A stretch of 64,000 nucleotides of DNA from Catenulispora sp. GP43. Its GTDB lineage: Bacteria > Actinomycetota > Actinomycetes > Streptomycetales > Catenulisporaceae. The notes beneath the pieces are model-generated. The model was given only the letters and a program-made list of their open reading frames with translations. It did not search any database and was not told where the DNA came from. The position numbers and the translations under genes were made by a program. Position 1 is the stretch's first letter. The number at the start of each line of letters is the position of its first letter. The stretch spans positions 248,001 to 312,000 of the forward strand of contig NZ_JBGCCT010000009.1 of NCBI RefSeq assembly GCF_041260665.1. Direction: 5' to 3'. Positions 1-9,400 of this stretch are shown here, one piece after another.

Positions 1-1701
1 GCCGACCAGGTCGCCGCGCGCATCGCCGAGGCCGGCGATCTCGGGCACGGCGTCGTCGACCTCGTCCTGGGACCGATCGCGGAAACCGTTCCGGACGGCG
101 GGCACCTGCTGTTCAACCCGTCCCCGCAGCGTCGCCGGGAGGTCGTGACCCTCGACCTGCCGGCCGGCCACGCCCCGCGCACCGCCTCGGGCAAAGTGGT
201 CCCGCACCAGATCCTCGACACCGTCGAGGAGACCATCGCCGACGAGCTCGTCCCGGCCGCCGCCCTCGACCTCTTCCTGCGCAAGATCCACGGCCGCGAG
301 CTCTATGGCCGCCAGATCGCCGCCTGGTACGTCGATCCCGGCACGGCGACGATCGGCTTCGAGCTGGCCCCGACCTCCCGGCTGGTCTTCGACGTCGCCG
401 AGGTGCGCGCGGCTGCGGCGGGCGTGGCGGGCACGGCCGTCGAGGCGTGGCGGGTCGAGGTCCGGGTACGGCCGCGCGCCACGGTCGCCGCCCTCGTCGA
501 GGTCGGCCCGCTCGCGCTCGCGGCGGTCACCGCGGTCGCCGCCGAGAGCCCGCCGGCCCCGGCGCTGAAGAACATAGCGGCCGGCCGCCGTGCCCTGTCC
601 GATCTCGACAACGGCCTGATGCACGTCGCGCTGCGCTCCGACGGCCTCCTGGACATCCTCGCCGCCGACGGCTCGCACGCCGCGGGCCTCGGCGTGATCG
701 TGGACGGCGGCGACCTCGGCGACGAGTACAACTACGCGCCGCCGGAACACGACCGGCTCGTGAGCTCGCCGGACGAGATCTGGAACCGGGTGCGCTGGAG
801 CGGTCCTTTCACGGGGTCGCTGGAATCAGTGCGCTGGTTCAACTGGCCGACCCACGGCGTTCCGATGTCGGCGCCCGAGGCCGGGGTGAGCGGCATCCGC
901 GCCGCGACCGTCCGCACCACCGAGGTCAGCACCCGCATCGAGCTGCGGCACGGCGAACCCTTCGTCCGGCTGGCCATCGCCTTCGACAACCAATGCGACG
1001 ACCACCGTGTCCGCCTGCACCTGCCGCTCCCCCGCCCGGCCACGCGCTCCCACGCGGAGGGCCAGTTCGCGGTCGTGGAACGGCCGCCGCACGCCGAGGG
1101 CGGCTTCGGCGAGCGGCCCGTGCCGACCTTCCCGGCGTACGGCTGGGTCGCGGCCGGTGGCCTGGCCGTGCTGCTGGACCACGTCAGCGAATACGAGCTC
1201 GTGGACGACGGCCGCACCCTGGCGCTCACCCTGCTGCGGTCGGTCGGCCTGCTCTCGCGCGACGACAACGCCTGGCGGGCGGAGCCGGCCGGCCCGCACC
1301 TGGCCACGCCCGGCGCGCAGTGCCGCGGGCCGCGCACGGTGGAGCTGGGCCTGTACCTCTACGCCGGGGAGTGGCACGAATCAGGGCTCCTCGACGCCGC
1401 CGAGCGCTATCGCCACCCGCTGACCACAGTCGCCGGCCGGAGCCCGGACCCCTGCGGCGTCCCGGTGGTCCCGGCCGGCGGCGTCGAGGTCGGCGGGCAC
1501 GGCGTGGTGCTGAGCAGCTGCCGTGACGTCGGCGGCGAGGGGCCCGAGCTGCGCCTGACGGCCCTCACTCCGGAACCCACCACGGCGACCGTCCGCACCG
1601 CGTACGCGGACACAGCCCACAGCATGGAAATGCGCCCCTGGCAGGTCGCTACGACCGTCGCCAGGGGCGCATCAGGGGATCGGGAGGAACGTTCGCCCTA
1701 G
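1..1701 (+). CDS. alpha-mannosidase, GH38 family (C-terminal part, 5' truncated)
   Basis: The reading frame is already open at base 1 and runs 566 codons to a stop at 1699-1701, so the start and the catalytic N-terminal domain lie outside the window. The visible part matches the C-terminal beta-sandwich domains of GH38 alpha-mannosidases: an FNPSPQRR segment early on, then DNGLMHVALRSDG, GDEYNYAPPEHDR and FAYGW-like stretches that are typical of this region, and a PHAEGGFGERP-type loop. The family hydrolyses alpha-mannosidic bonds in glycans; the cellular location cannot be judged without the N-terminus. The internal GTG at 145 is not a real start because homology continues upstream of it. 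Family assignment is by recognition of sequence pattern, fairly sure. Confidence 0.85.
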   Translation, partial: ADQVAARIAEAGDLGHGVVDLVLGPIAETVPDGGHLLFNPSPQRRREVVTLDLPAGHAPRTASGKVVPHQILDTVEETIADELVPAAALDLFLRKIHGRELYGRQIAAWYVDPGTATIGFELAPTSRLVFDVAEVRAAAAGVAGTAVEAWRVEVRVRPRATVAALVEVGPLALAAVTAVAAESPPAPALKNIAAGRRALSDLDNGLMHVALRSDGLLDILAADGSHAAGLGVIVDGGDLGDEYNYAPPEHDRLVSSPDEIWNRVRWSGPFTGSLESVRWFNWPTHGVPMSAPEAGVSGIRAATVRTTEVSTRIELRHGEPFVRLAIAFDNQCDDHRVRLHLPLPRPATRSHAEGQFAVVERPPHAEGGFGERPVPTFPAYGWVAAGGLAVLLDHVSEYELVDDGRTLALTLLRSVGLLSRDDNAWRAEPAGPHLATPGAQCRGPRTVELGLYLYAGEWHESGLLDAAERYRHPLTTVAGRSPDPCGVPVVPAGGVEVGGHGVVLSSCRDVGGEGPELRLTALTPEPTTATVRTAYADTAHSMEMRPWQVATTVARGASGDREERSP

Positions 1702-1705
1702 AGGA

Positions 1706-1888
1706 CTATCGGCTGGCCGCCCAGTGGCCGTTCGACTGCCGGTACTCGGGTTGTTTGCGGTACTTGCGGAACAGCTGTTCCTTGGAGTGGCGGATCGCGT
1801 GGGCGACACGGGTGTGGAAGTAGAGGAGCTTCCCCTGCCCGCGTGCACCGAGTCCGTGCTGCCCCTTGGCCGGGCTGTTCTTCGCCAT
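1706..1888 (-). CDS. small basic conserved-type hypothetical protein (60 aa)
   Basis: A 60-residue, strongly basic protein rich in Lys, Arg, His and Gln, with no cysteine and no membrane segment. I do not recognise a family. It is supported as a real gene by a clear AAGGAG ribosome binding site about 9 bases before the ATG and by the usual GC-rich third codon positions. It ends only a few bases from the stop of the alpha-mannosidase gene on the opposite strand, a tight convergent arrangement. The base composition is slightly lower in GC than its neighbours. A nucleic-acid-binding role would fit the charge but is only a guess. Confidence 0.6.
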   Translation of the reverse strand: MAKNSPAKGQHGLGARGQGKLLYFHTRVAHAIRHSKEQLFRKYRKQPEYRQSNGHWAASR

Positions 1889-1948
1889 GCGTTTTCAACT
1901 CCTTGCCTGCCGGAGCCGCAGGAGACGGCCTCCGTGACCTCACGCTAA

Positions 1949-2183
1949 GCCGGGGCACCACGCAGGGCCACCGGAGCGCGCGCCAGCAGGCCCGGCGGGC
2001 GGAGGGGGTGTCGCACAACGCGAGCGCGCCGCCGGCCCGGCAGCGGCGCGCGAGGCGGTCCGGTCCACAGCGGCCCACAGCGGCCCACAAGGGGCCACGG
2101 CGGTCCACACAGCGGTTTACGGCGGTCCGGCCGGCCGCCTGGCACCTGCCCGACGGGCAGGCGGCGGCCGGACCGCCGTGGCA
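1949..2183. other. intergenic region without a supported gene
   Basis: About 235 bases between two minus-strand genes. It contains short GCGGTCCACAGCGGCCCACAG-like direct repeats around 2058-2120, but no reading frame with plausible codon use and ribosome binding site. It presumably holds the promoter of the 60-aa gene. Confidence 0.5.
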
Positions 2184-2486
2184 TCAGCAGTCGGCGCGCA
2201 GCAGCATCGCCTCGTCCGGGTAGCACCAGGCCCAGACCTCGCCGGGCTCCAGGGAGCGGATCAGCGGATGTCCGGTGGCACGCCAATGCGCGGTGGCGTG
2301 CCGGTTCTGGGAGTTGTCGCAGCAACCCACATGGCCGCAGACGAGGCATTCGCGCAGGTGCAGCCAGCGGCCGCCGGTCGCACGGCACTCCCGGCACTCG
2401 TCCGCGGAGTCCGGTTCGGCCTCGCGGAGCTGGTGCAGGTGGTCGCAGCGCCCGCCGTTCGCGGGGACATACACGGGGATGGGCAT
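2184..2486 (-). CDS. UBP-type zinc finger domain protein
   Basis: A 100-residue protein made almost entirely of one UBP-type (ZnF_UBP) zinc finger. The zinc ligands are visible in order: a CDH near residue 14, CRECRATGG near 33, the CLVCGHVGCCDNS core near 48-58, and two His residues in RHATAHWRATGHP. In eukaryotes this fold binds the ubiquitin C-terminus; the stand-alone actinobacterial versions have no established function. Start chosen at the ATG preceded by GAGGAG about 9 bases upstream. The family call is secure, the function unknown. It stands alone, followed downstream by the 60-aa gene on the same strand. Confidence 0.9.
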   Translation of the reverse strand: MPIPVYVPANGGRCDHLHQLREAEPDSADECRECRATGGRWLHLRECLVCGHVGCCDNSQNRHATAHWRATGHPLIRSLEPGEVWAWCYPDEAMLLRADC

Positions 2487-2768
2487 GAGGTGGCTCCTCG
2501 CGTGTCTGATTCGTCACGCCGCGCCCCTTGTGACCGGGTGCACAGACGCTTGGCGCGGAGCGTAACGGCTGGAGATGACCTGCCATAGGACGCGCGGGAA
2601 ACAGTGGATCCGGTTAGGCTGGCGTACTCCGCCGGGGCGACCCTTACGGCGGGACCGCCGCAGACCTCCGCCAAAGCTCTACCATGGAGTGATGCGGAAT
2701 GTGGACCCGGGGTATGACGCGTACGCGACCCGTACCCTGGCAGACTTGCCTGTCATGGGGGTGAACTC

Positions 2769-3752
2769 GTGACGACGACACAGCCGCTGGAAAGTACCAC
2801 CGAGGCTACGGAACGCACCGGGGACGTCGGATCGACGGCGACGGCGTCAGCGCCCGGCGCCCGGCGCCGCAGCTGGATCCCCGGGCCGCTCCTGCCGCAG
2901 AAGTACCGCCCGACCAACCGGCCGAAGCTGTGGCTGGAGATCGCGTTCATCGCGCTGGGCTACTACCTCTACACGCTGACCCGGCTGGCCGCCCCGTCCC
3001 ACGCGAGCGCGGCCCAACAGCGCGGCCACGACATCCTGCACCTGGAGCACTACCTCGGCCTGAACTTCGAGCACACCTTCAACCACTGGGTGTACAGCGT
3101 GCGCTGGCTGGCGTTCTCGATGAACGTCTACTACGCCACCCTGCACTTCATCATGCCGATCGTGGTACTGGTCTGGGTGTACTTCAAGTTCCCCGACCGC
3201 TACCGCGCGGTCCGGACCGTGATGATCGCCATGACGCTGATCGCGTTGTTCGGCTTCTACTTCTACTCCCTCGCCCCGCCGCGCCTCCTGCACGGCGGCG
3301 ACTTCGTCGACACGTTCAAGCTCCTGAACCCCTGGGGCCAGACGGCGACGACCTCCGACGGCGTCGCGGGCCTGGGCTCCTCGACGAACGAGTACGCGGC
3401 CATGCCCAGCCTGCACATCGGCTGGTCGACGTGGTGCGCTCTGGTCATCGCGCACCTGGCCCGCCGCAGGTGGGTCAAGGCCCTCGGCATCGCCTACCCC
3501 TTCTGCACCTTCGCCGTCATCATCGGCACAGCCAACCACTACGTCATGGACGCGGTCTTCGGCCTGGTGACCCTGGCCCTGGGCTTCCTGGTCCAGCGCC
3601 TCATCCAGGGCCGCAAGGTCTTCGCCCCGGCACCGGTGCCGGCCGGCGGGGCACCGCTGCCCCGCCAGCCCGACGGCTCGGCGGGCGCCCCGGAACCGGA
3701 CGATGGCGTGTCGGCGGAACTGGTGCGGCCATCGATACACCTCAAGACGTGA
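2769..3752 (+). CDS. PAP2-superfamily membrane protein (inositolphosphotransferase/phosphatase type)
   Basis: A 327-residue integral membrane protein. After a polar N-terminus of about 50 residues come roughly six hydrophobic segments. Two hallmark motifs of the PAP2 acid phosphatase/phosphotransferase fold are present: PSLHIGW (about residue 215) and NHYVMDAVFG (about 258), the latter with the H-x-x-x-D pair. Actinobacterial relatives are often annotated as inositol phosphorylceramide synthase-like or PAP2 proteins acting on lipid phosphates at the membrane; the actual substrate cannot be read. GTG start after a weak G-rich site. The C-terminal 40 residues are Pro/Ala/Gly-rich. A strong terminator follows at 3792-3819. 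Confidence 0.8.
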   Translation: MTTTQPLESTTEATERTGDVGSTATASAPGARRRSWIPGPLLPQKYRPTNRPKLWLEIAFIALGYYLYTLTRLAAPSHASAAQQRGHDILHLEHYLGLNFEHTFNHWVYSVRWLAFSMNVYYATLHFIMPIVVLVWVYFKFPDRYRAVRTVMIAMTLIALFGFYFYSLAPPRLLHGGDFVDTFKLLNPWGQTATTSDGVAGLGSSTNEYAAMPSLHIGWSTWCALVIAHLARRRWVKALGIAYPFCTFAVIIGTANHYVMDAVFGLVTLALGFLVQRLIQGRKVFAPAPVPAGGAPLPRQPDGSAGAPEPDDGVSAELVRPSIHLKT

Positions 3753-3784
3753 ACCGCATGACCGCATGACCGCATGACCGCGTG
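3753..3784. repeat. 8-bp tandem repeat, four copies
   Basis: ACCGCATG is repeated three times, followed by ACCGCGTG, immediately after the stop codon of the PAP2-type gene. It looks like a slippage-prone microsatellite; being 3' of the stop it does not alter a protein. Confidence 0.85.
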
Positions 3785-3791
3785 ACCACCG

Positions 3792-3819
3792 ACGGGCCCC
3801 CTTCGAGGGGCCCGTTTTC
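3792..3819. terminator. intrinsic terminator between convergent genes
   Basis: ACGGGCCCC and GGGGCCCGT form a perfect 9-bp stem around a CTTCGA loop, followed by TTTT on the plus strand. It terminates the PAP2-type gene and probably serves the convergent TetR gene as well. Confidence 0.85.
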
Positions 3820-3825
3820 GTGCGG

Positions 3826-4503
3826 TCAGGCCTGCGCGCCCAACCGCGCCGCGAAGCCGTCCAGCATCGCCGCGAGGCCGAACTCGAAGCTCTCCTCCGG
3901 CGTCCCCGCATAAGAAGCCGCCGGACTGTCGATCCTCTCCCGCAGCTTCGGAAACGTCCGCGCGATCGCCACGGAGTTCTCCTTCGCCTCCGCGAATGCC
4001 CGCGCCGCGTCCTCGCCCCCCAGCGCCAACCGCCGGTTCAGCGCGACCATGGCGGCCGGCGCCAGCGCGTTGCCCAGCACGTATGTGAAGACCGCCGCCG
4101 CGGCCCGGTCGGCGTCGGCGGGCGCGAAGCCGGCAGCCTCGTAGACGGCGAGCAGGTGGTCGTCGTGCCGGGACTTGCCCGGGCCGTAGAGCAGGTAGCC
4201 GCCGAACGCCTGGCCCATCCACGGGTGCCGGGTGAACATCGCGTGTGTGCTGACCGCGGTGCGCGCCGCCGCCTCGCGCCAGCCGACCGCCGCCGGATCC
4301 GGCAGCTCGACCTCGGCCCAGGCCGCGTCGGTGGCCAGCCGGACCAGCTCGTCCTTGGTCTTGATGTGCCAGTAGACGGCCGTCGCGGCGACCTCCAGGC
4401 GCTTGCCGAGGGCGCGCATGTTCAGGCCGTCCAGGCCCTCCTCGTCGAGCTGGGCGATGGCCGCCTGGACGATCTGGTCCGCGGTGAGCGTGTTCCTCGG
4501 CAT
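3826..4503 (-). CDS. TetR-family transcriptional regulator
   Basis: A 225-residue repressor. Residues 1-60 form the TetR helix-turn-helix domain (TADQIVQAAIAQLDEEG, then MRALGKRLEVAATAVYWHIKTKDEL, in which AVYWHIKTKDEL is the recognition-helix signature). The rest is an all-helical ligand-binding domain of the TetR_C_1 type found in TetR/TetR-like proteins. It is divergent from a serine hydrolase gene, with two copies of a quasi-palindromic operator between them (4515-4567), so it very likely represses both. Its ligand is unknown; a beta-lactam-like or ester compound is an inference from the target gene only. Confidence 0.9.
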   Translation of the reverse strand: MPRNTLTADQIVQAAIAQLDEEGLDGLNMRALGKRLEVAATAVYWHIKTKDELVRLATDAAWAEVELPDPAAVGWREAAARTAVSTHAMFTRHPWMGQAFGGYLLYGPGKSRHDDHLLAVYEAAGFAPADADRAAAAVFTYVLGNALAPAAMVALNRRLALGGEDAARAFAEAKENSVAIARTFPKLRERIDSPAASYAGTPEESFEFGLAAMLDGFAARLGAQA

Positions 4504-4514
4504 GGCGCCAGTGT

Positions 4515-4567
4515 ACTTGCACTTAGTTCAAGTAGGGGCTACGGTTCCACTTGAACTAAGTGCAAGT
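4515..4567. promoter_or_regulatory. paired TetR operators in divergent promoter
   Basis: ACTTGCACTTAGTTCAAGT at 4515-4533 and its exact reverse complement at 4549-4567 are separated by 15 bases. Each 19-bp arm is itself an imperfect palindrome (ACTTG-ACT-AGT-CAAGT). The two copies lie between the TetR gene (start 4503) and the serine hydrolase gene (start 4601). This is the expected arrangement for an autoregulating TetR repressor. Confidence 0.85.
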
Positions 4568-4600
4568 GACGGGCGAGCGACTCGCCAAGGGGAGATCGAG

Positions 4601-5965
4601 ATGACTGTGCAGGAGACCGCCGAGAACCTGGCCGGGTTCGTCGCCGAGGCGGCGAAGGCCTACGACGTCCCCGGCGTCAGCGTCGGCGTACTGGTCGACG
4701 GCCACGAGTTCTTCGCCTCGGCCGGGGTGGACGAACGAACCCTCTTCCACATCGCCTCCACGACGAAGTCCTTCACCGCTACCGCGCTGATGCGCCTGGA
4801 AGCCGAGGGCCGCGTCGACCTGGAGGCCCCCGTACGGACCTACGTGCCGGAGCTGAAGCTGGCCGACGAGTCACACGCCGCGCACATCACCGTCCGCAAC
4901 CTCCTGGACCACACCGGCGGCCTGGAGTGGAACCTGATCGACACCGATCACGGAGATGGGTCGTTGGCGACCTTCGTCGCGAAGCTGGAGGCGCTGCCGC
5001 TGATCGGCGAGCCCGGCGCCCGCGCCTCGTACAGCCAGGCCGGGTACAACCTGCTGGGCCGGGTGATCGAGAAGATCACCGGGCAGCCCTACGAGCAGGC
5101 CGTCGCCGAGTTGGTCCTGACCCCGCTCGGCCTGGCCGACACGGTCTTCGACCTCGACGACGTCATGACCCGCAAGCACACCGTCGGCCACAACCGCGAC
5201 GCCGACGGCATCCTGCACCCCGCCACGCCGTGGAAGTCCTACCCGGCCGGCACCCACGGCAACAACCCCGGAGGCGGCGCCGTGTCCTGCGCCGCGGACC
5301 TGCTGCGCTGGGCGCGCTTCCATCTCGGGGAGCAGATCGGCGCCTCCGACGAGGTGCTCTCGGTCCAGGCCCGCAGCTCGATGCGCGAGCCGAAGTCCGA
5401 GCTGCGCGGCTCCACCCTCGGCGACGCCTTCGGATTCGGCTGGTTCCTCAACGAGATCGGCGGCGTCCGCACCTTCGGCCACGGCGGCAGCGGCAACGGC
5501 CAGTTCTCCGAACTGCTCGTGGTCCCCGAGCACGGCTTCGCGGTGGTGGCGCTGAGCAACTGCGCGCCCGAGGGCTACCAGCTGAACCAGGAGATCGTGA
5601 AGTGGGCGCTGGAGCACTTCCTGTCAGTGGTCGAGCAGACCCCGGAGCCGGTGGCGTACGACGCCGCGCGCAACCGCGCCGTCGTCGGCCGCTACGAGAT
5701 CGACGCGATGAATCTGGACGTCGCCGACGACGGCGGGCGCCTGACCCTCGCGGTCGGCATCAAGCCGGAGATCCGCGCCGCCTCGGACACCGAGATGCCG
5801 CAGGATTACCCCGCAGCAGCAATGGGCTTCCTCGCCGAGCAGGGCGACGACTACATCATCACCGAGGGCGGCCTGAAGGGGCAGCGCGGGCTGTTCACCC
5901 GGGACGCGAGCGGGGCGGTCGTCGGGATCGACATCGCGGGGCGGCTGTTCGGCCGGGTGGGCTGA
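4601..5965 (+). CDS. serine hydrolase, beta-lactamase/PBP-like (class C fold)
   Basis: A 454-residue cytoplasmic-looking serine hydrolase without a signal peptide. The SxxK motif is S53-T-T-K56; the second motif Y-S-Q appears in RASYSQAGYNLLG; the third, HGGSGNGQ, is near residue 305. This is the class C beta-lactamase/esterase/D-aminopeptidase fold. The second motif having Gln where Asn is usual points to an esterase- or peptidase-like enzyme, not a true beta-lactamase. About 100 C-terminal residues form an added beta-rich domain. Start is the ATG at 4601, preceded by AAGGGGAG; longer in-frame readings would run back through the operators and the divergent gene. Probably under control of the adjacent TetR. 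Confidence 0.88.
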   Translation: MTVQETAENLAGFVAEAAKAYDVPGVSVGVLVDGHEFFASAGVDERTLFHIASTTKSFTATALMRLEAEGRVDLEAPVRTYVPELKLADESHAAHITVRNLLDHTGGLEWNLIDTDHGDGSLATFVAKLEALPLIGEPGARASYSQAGYNLLGRVIEKITGQPYEQAVAELVLTPLGLADTVFDLDDVMTRKHTVGHNRDADGILHPATPWKSYPAGTHGNNPGGGAVSCAADLLRWARFHLGEQIGASDEVLSVQARSSMREPKSELRGSTLGDAFGFGWFLNEIGGVRTFGHGGSGNGQFSELLVVPEHGFAVVALSNCAPEGYQLNQEIVKWALEHFLSVVEQTPEPVAYDAARNRAVVGRYEIDAMNLDVADDGGRLTLAVGIKPEIRAASDTEMPQDYPAAAMGFLAEQGDDYIITEGGLKGQRGLFTRDASGAVVGIDIAGRLFGRVG

Positions 5966-5994
5966 ACACCGCCGGCGCGGGGAACAATCGCCCC

Positions 5995-6453
5995 ATGGGG
6001 CGGGCGATGCATCCCATCGAGCTGATACGGACCGAGGGCGCCGTCCAGTTCGCGTTCCTGGTCGCCGACGAGGGTTATACGGGGCCTGAGTCGACGGAGC
6101 GCGGAATCGTCTACCGCCGCGCCGATCTGGCGGTCGAGGTCGAGTTCTTCGACTACTGCGGCCGTGATCTGTGCGTGGGGACGAACCTGGTGGCGTACGA
6201 CGCCGAGGCCGAGCGGCCACGCAGATCGATCCACCTGGAGAACGCGTACGTCGCGCACGGGCTCGGGCCGCCCCAGGACGTCCCCGGCTCCGCGCAGATC
6301 CTTCGGGCGGCGGGCAAGAGCCTCGTTCTCCAGGCTCAAGCTCTCCGACGTCTGATCGCGTTTCTGAAGCAGCGGGACCCGGGCCGGACTCAAGCCCCAG
6401 GCCGGGCTCAGGCCCCGGCCCCGGCCCGCCCCGTCTCGTGGTTCCAGTCGTAG
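5995..6453 (+). CDS. hypothetical protein (152 aa)
   Basis: I do not recognise this protein. It begins 30 bases after the serine hydrolase gene with an ATG about six bases after AACAAT, which may be a leaderless start; a second in-frame ATG is at 6007. The first 125 residues look globular (acidic, with a VEVEFFDYCGRDL segment and a predicted helix near the end); the last 25 are Pro/Ala/Gly-rich. Its 3' end overlaps the 3' end of glnE on the opposite strand by 46 bases. That low-complexity tail may be recent read-through sequence. It could be co-transcribed with the serine hydrolase. Confidence 0.6.
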   Translation: MGRAMHPIELIRTEGAVQFAFLVADEGYTGPESTERGIVYRRADLAVEVEFFDYCGRDLCVGTNLVAYDAEAERPRRSIHLENAYVAHGLGPPQDVPGSAQILRAAGKSLVLQAQALRRLIAFLKQRDPGRTQAPGRAQAPAPARPVSWFQS

Positions 6454-9400
6454 AAGACCCGCTCGACCACCGCGCGCGCCCGCCGGGCACTGCGCCGGTA
6501 CTCCTCGACAAACTCCTCGCTGTTCTCAGAGCCCAGATACATCGCGATCCCGGCGCGCTCCTTGATGTCGTTCGGGATCGAGTCGCCGGCGCGGCCGCGG
6601 ACCAGCATGATGCCGTTGCGGACGCGGGTGGCCTCGATCCAGGCCTCGTCGAGGATCTCGCCGTCGTCGGGCTCCAGCAGGCCGGCGTCGACGGCGGCGG
6701 ACAGGGCCAGGCGCGTGCGGGTCGTCTGGAGAGTGGGGATCTCGTGCGCGTAGCAGAGCTGGAGCAGCTGCACGGTCCACTCGACGTCGGACAGGCCGCC
6801 GGGGCCGAGCTTGGTGTGCAGGGCCTTGTCCGCGCCGCGCGGCAGACGCTCGGCCTCCACCCGGGCCTTGATGCGCCGGATCTCGCGCACCGAGGTCTCG
6901 TCGAGCCCTGATGACGGGCGGCGCAGCGGGTCGATCAGGTCCGTGAACTCCCGGCCCAGATCGGGGTCGCCGGCGACCGGTTCGGCGCGCAGCAGGGCCT
7001 GCGACTCCCACACTTCCGACCAGCGGCGGTAGTACTCGGCGTAGGAACTCAGGGTACGGACCAGCGGGCCCTGGCGGCCTTCCGGACGCAGGTCGGCGTC
7101 GATGATCAGCGGTGGGTCCGGGGTCGGGATCTGGAGCAGCCGGCGCAGTTCGTTGGCCACGGCGTGCGCGGCGTCGGTCGCGGCGCGTTCGCGCTGCGCG
7201 GAGACGCCGCGCGAGGCGTTCGTGGGCCCGGCACCGTTGGGGGACGGCTTGTCCGGCTGCGCTTCCGCGTCCCCGTCGGGGAGCGGATCGTGCACGAACA
7301 ACACGTCCGCGTCGCTGCCGTAGCCGAGTTCCCGCCCGCCGAACCGGCCGGCGGCGATGATCGCGAAGCGGGTCGGCAGCGGCGTGCCCAGACGGTTCTC
7401 GATCGCGGTGGTGGCGGCCTGCAACGCGCCGCTCAGGGTGGCCGCGGTGACCGCGCTGAGGCCGTCACCGATCTGCTCGACGGTCAGCAGGCCCAGCAAG
7501 TCGGCCGCGGAGATGCGGAAGAGCTCGCGCCGACGCACCGCGCGCGCCGCGGCGACAGCCGCCTCAGGCGTGGAGGCGCGTCCGACCGCGGCCAGGATCT
7601 CCGCTTCCAGCACCGGACGGGCCCGCGGCACCAGGTTCGCCGGGTCGCCGAGGATCGCCACCGCCTCCGGCGCCCGCAGCAGCAAGTCCGGTGCGTAGCG
7701 GCCGGAGGCCAGAACGCGCGCCAGGTGTTCGGCGGCGGCGCCTTCGTCCCGCAGCAGCCGCAGGTACCAGTGAGTGTCCCCGAGCGCCTCGGACGCCTTG
7801 CGGAACGCCAACAATCCGCCGTCCGGATCCGCGGCGTCGGCGAACCAGTCGAGCATCACCGGCAGCAGGGTCCGCTGGATCGCGGCCCGCCGGCTCACCC
7901 CTGAGGTGAGCGCCGTCAGATGACGCAGCGCTCCTGCGGGATCCGTATAGCCGAGTGCTTCCAACCGTGACTGCGCAGCCTCCGGCGACAAGTGAACAGC
8001 ACCACCCAATGCGGCTTGACCCGGCGTCAAGCGGGCCACCGCGTCTAACAACGGTCGGTAAAAGAGCTTTTCGTGCAGCCGCCTTACTTCCCGCTTGTGC
8101 CGTTTCCATTCACCGTTCAGCTGATCCACTGGATCGGTTCGGAACCCCATGGACCGCCCGAGGCGCCGCCGCTCCGGCTTCTCCTCGGGCAGCGTGTGCG
8201 TGCGCCGGAGCCGGTGGATCTGCAGGCGGTGCTCCAAAGTGCGCAGGAAGCGATAGGCGTCGGCCAGCGCGCTCGCGTCGGTGCGGCCCACGTATCCACC
8301 TGCGGAAAGAGCCGCCAGCGACTCCAGCGTCCCGCGCTTGCGCAGGGCCTCGTCGGTGGGCCCGTGCACCAGCTGCAGCAGCTGCACGGCGAACTCGATG
8401 TCGCGCAGTCCGCCGGATCCGAGCTTCAGTTCCCGCTCGGCCTCCTTGGCCGGGATGTGGGCGATCACACGCCGCCGCATCGCCTGGACGTCCGCGACGA
8501 ACCCGTCGCGCCGCGAGGCCGCCCACACCATCGGCGTGACGGCCTCGACGTACTCGGCGCCGAGGTCCGGATCGCCGGCGGCGGCGCGCGCCTTGAGCAG
8601 CGCCTGGAACTCCCAGGTCTTGGCCCAGCGCTCGTAGTAGGCGATGTGGCTGGCCAGCGAGCGCACCAGCGGGCCGTTCTTGCCCTCGGGGCGCAGGTTC
8701 GCGTCGACCTGCCAGATCGCGCCCTCGGAGGTGGTGTCGGAGCAGACCCGCATCATCGTCGCGGCCAGCTGCGTGGCGGTGCGCAGGGCCAGGTGCTCCT
8801 CGTCGGGGTCGGTCCCGTCGGGAGCGGCGGCGACGAACACCACGTCGACGTCGCTGACGTAGTTGAGCTCCCGGGCGCCGCACTTGCCCATCGCGATGAC
8901 CGCCAGGCGCGCCGGCGGGGAATCCTCGGGAAGTTCCGCTCGGGCCACCGCCAGGGCCGCCTCCAGGGTGGCGGTGGCGAGGTCCGACAAGTCGGCGGCC
9001 GTTTGGTCGTACGTCGCGGTGGCGTCGTCCTTCCGGGAGGCGCCGATGTCCCGCGCGGCGATGCCCAGCAGGGCGTCCCGGTAGGCGACGCGCAGGGCGT
9101 CGCGCGCGGGGATCCCGGCCAGGGCGGCCACCGGGTCGGCCGCCGCGGCGTCGGCCCCGACAGACTCCAGCATCAGCGCGCGGAACGCCGGAGCCAGGTC
9201 CTCGACGTCGAACTCGACGAGCCCGTGCCAGGCCTCCGGGTGCCGCTCCAGGTGCTCCCCGAGCGCCACACTGACCCCGAGAACGCCGAGCAGCCGGTCC
9301 TGGAAGGGTTTGGCCGAGGCCAGGGTGGCGGCCAGCTTCTCGGCGTCGCCGGCGGCCGCCAGCAGCCGTCCGGTGGCGGCCAGGGCCTGGTCGGGGTCGG

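Noticed and set aside
4403-4600. Upstream in-frame extension of the serine hydrolase
   Set aside because: It would translate through both operators and part of the divergent TetR gene; the ATG at 4601 has a strong AAGGGGAG site.
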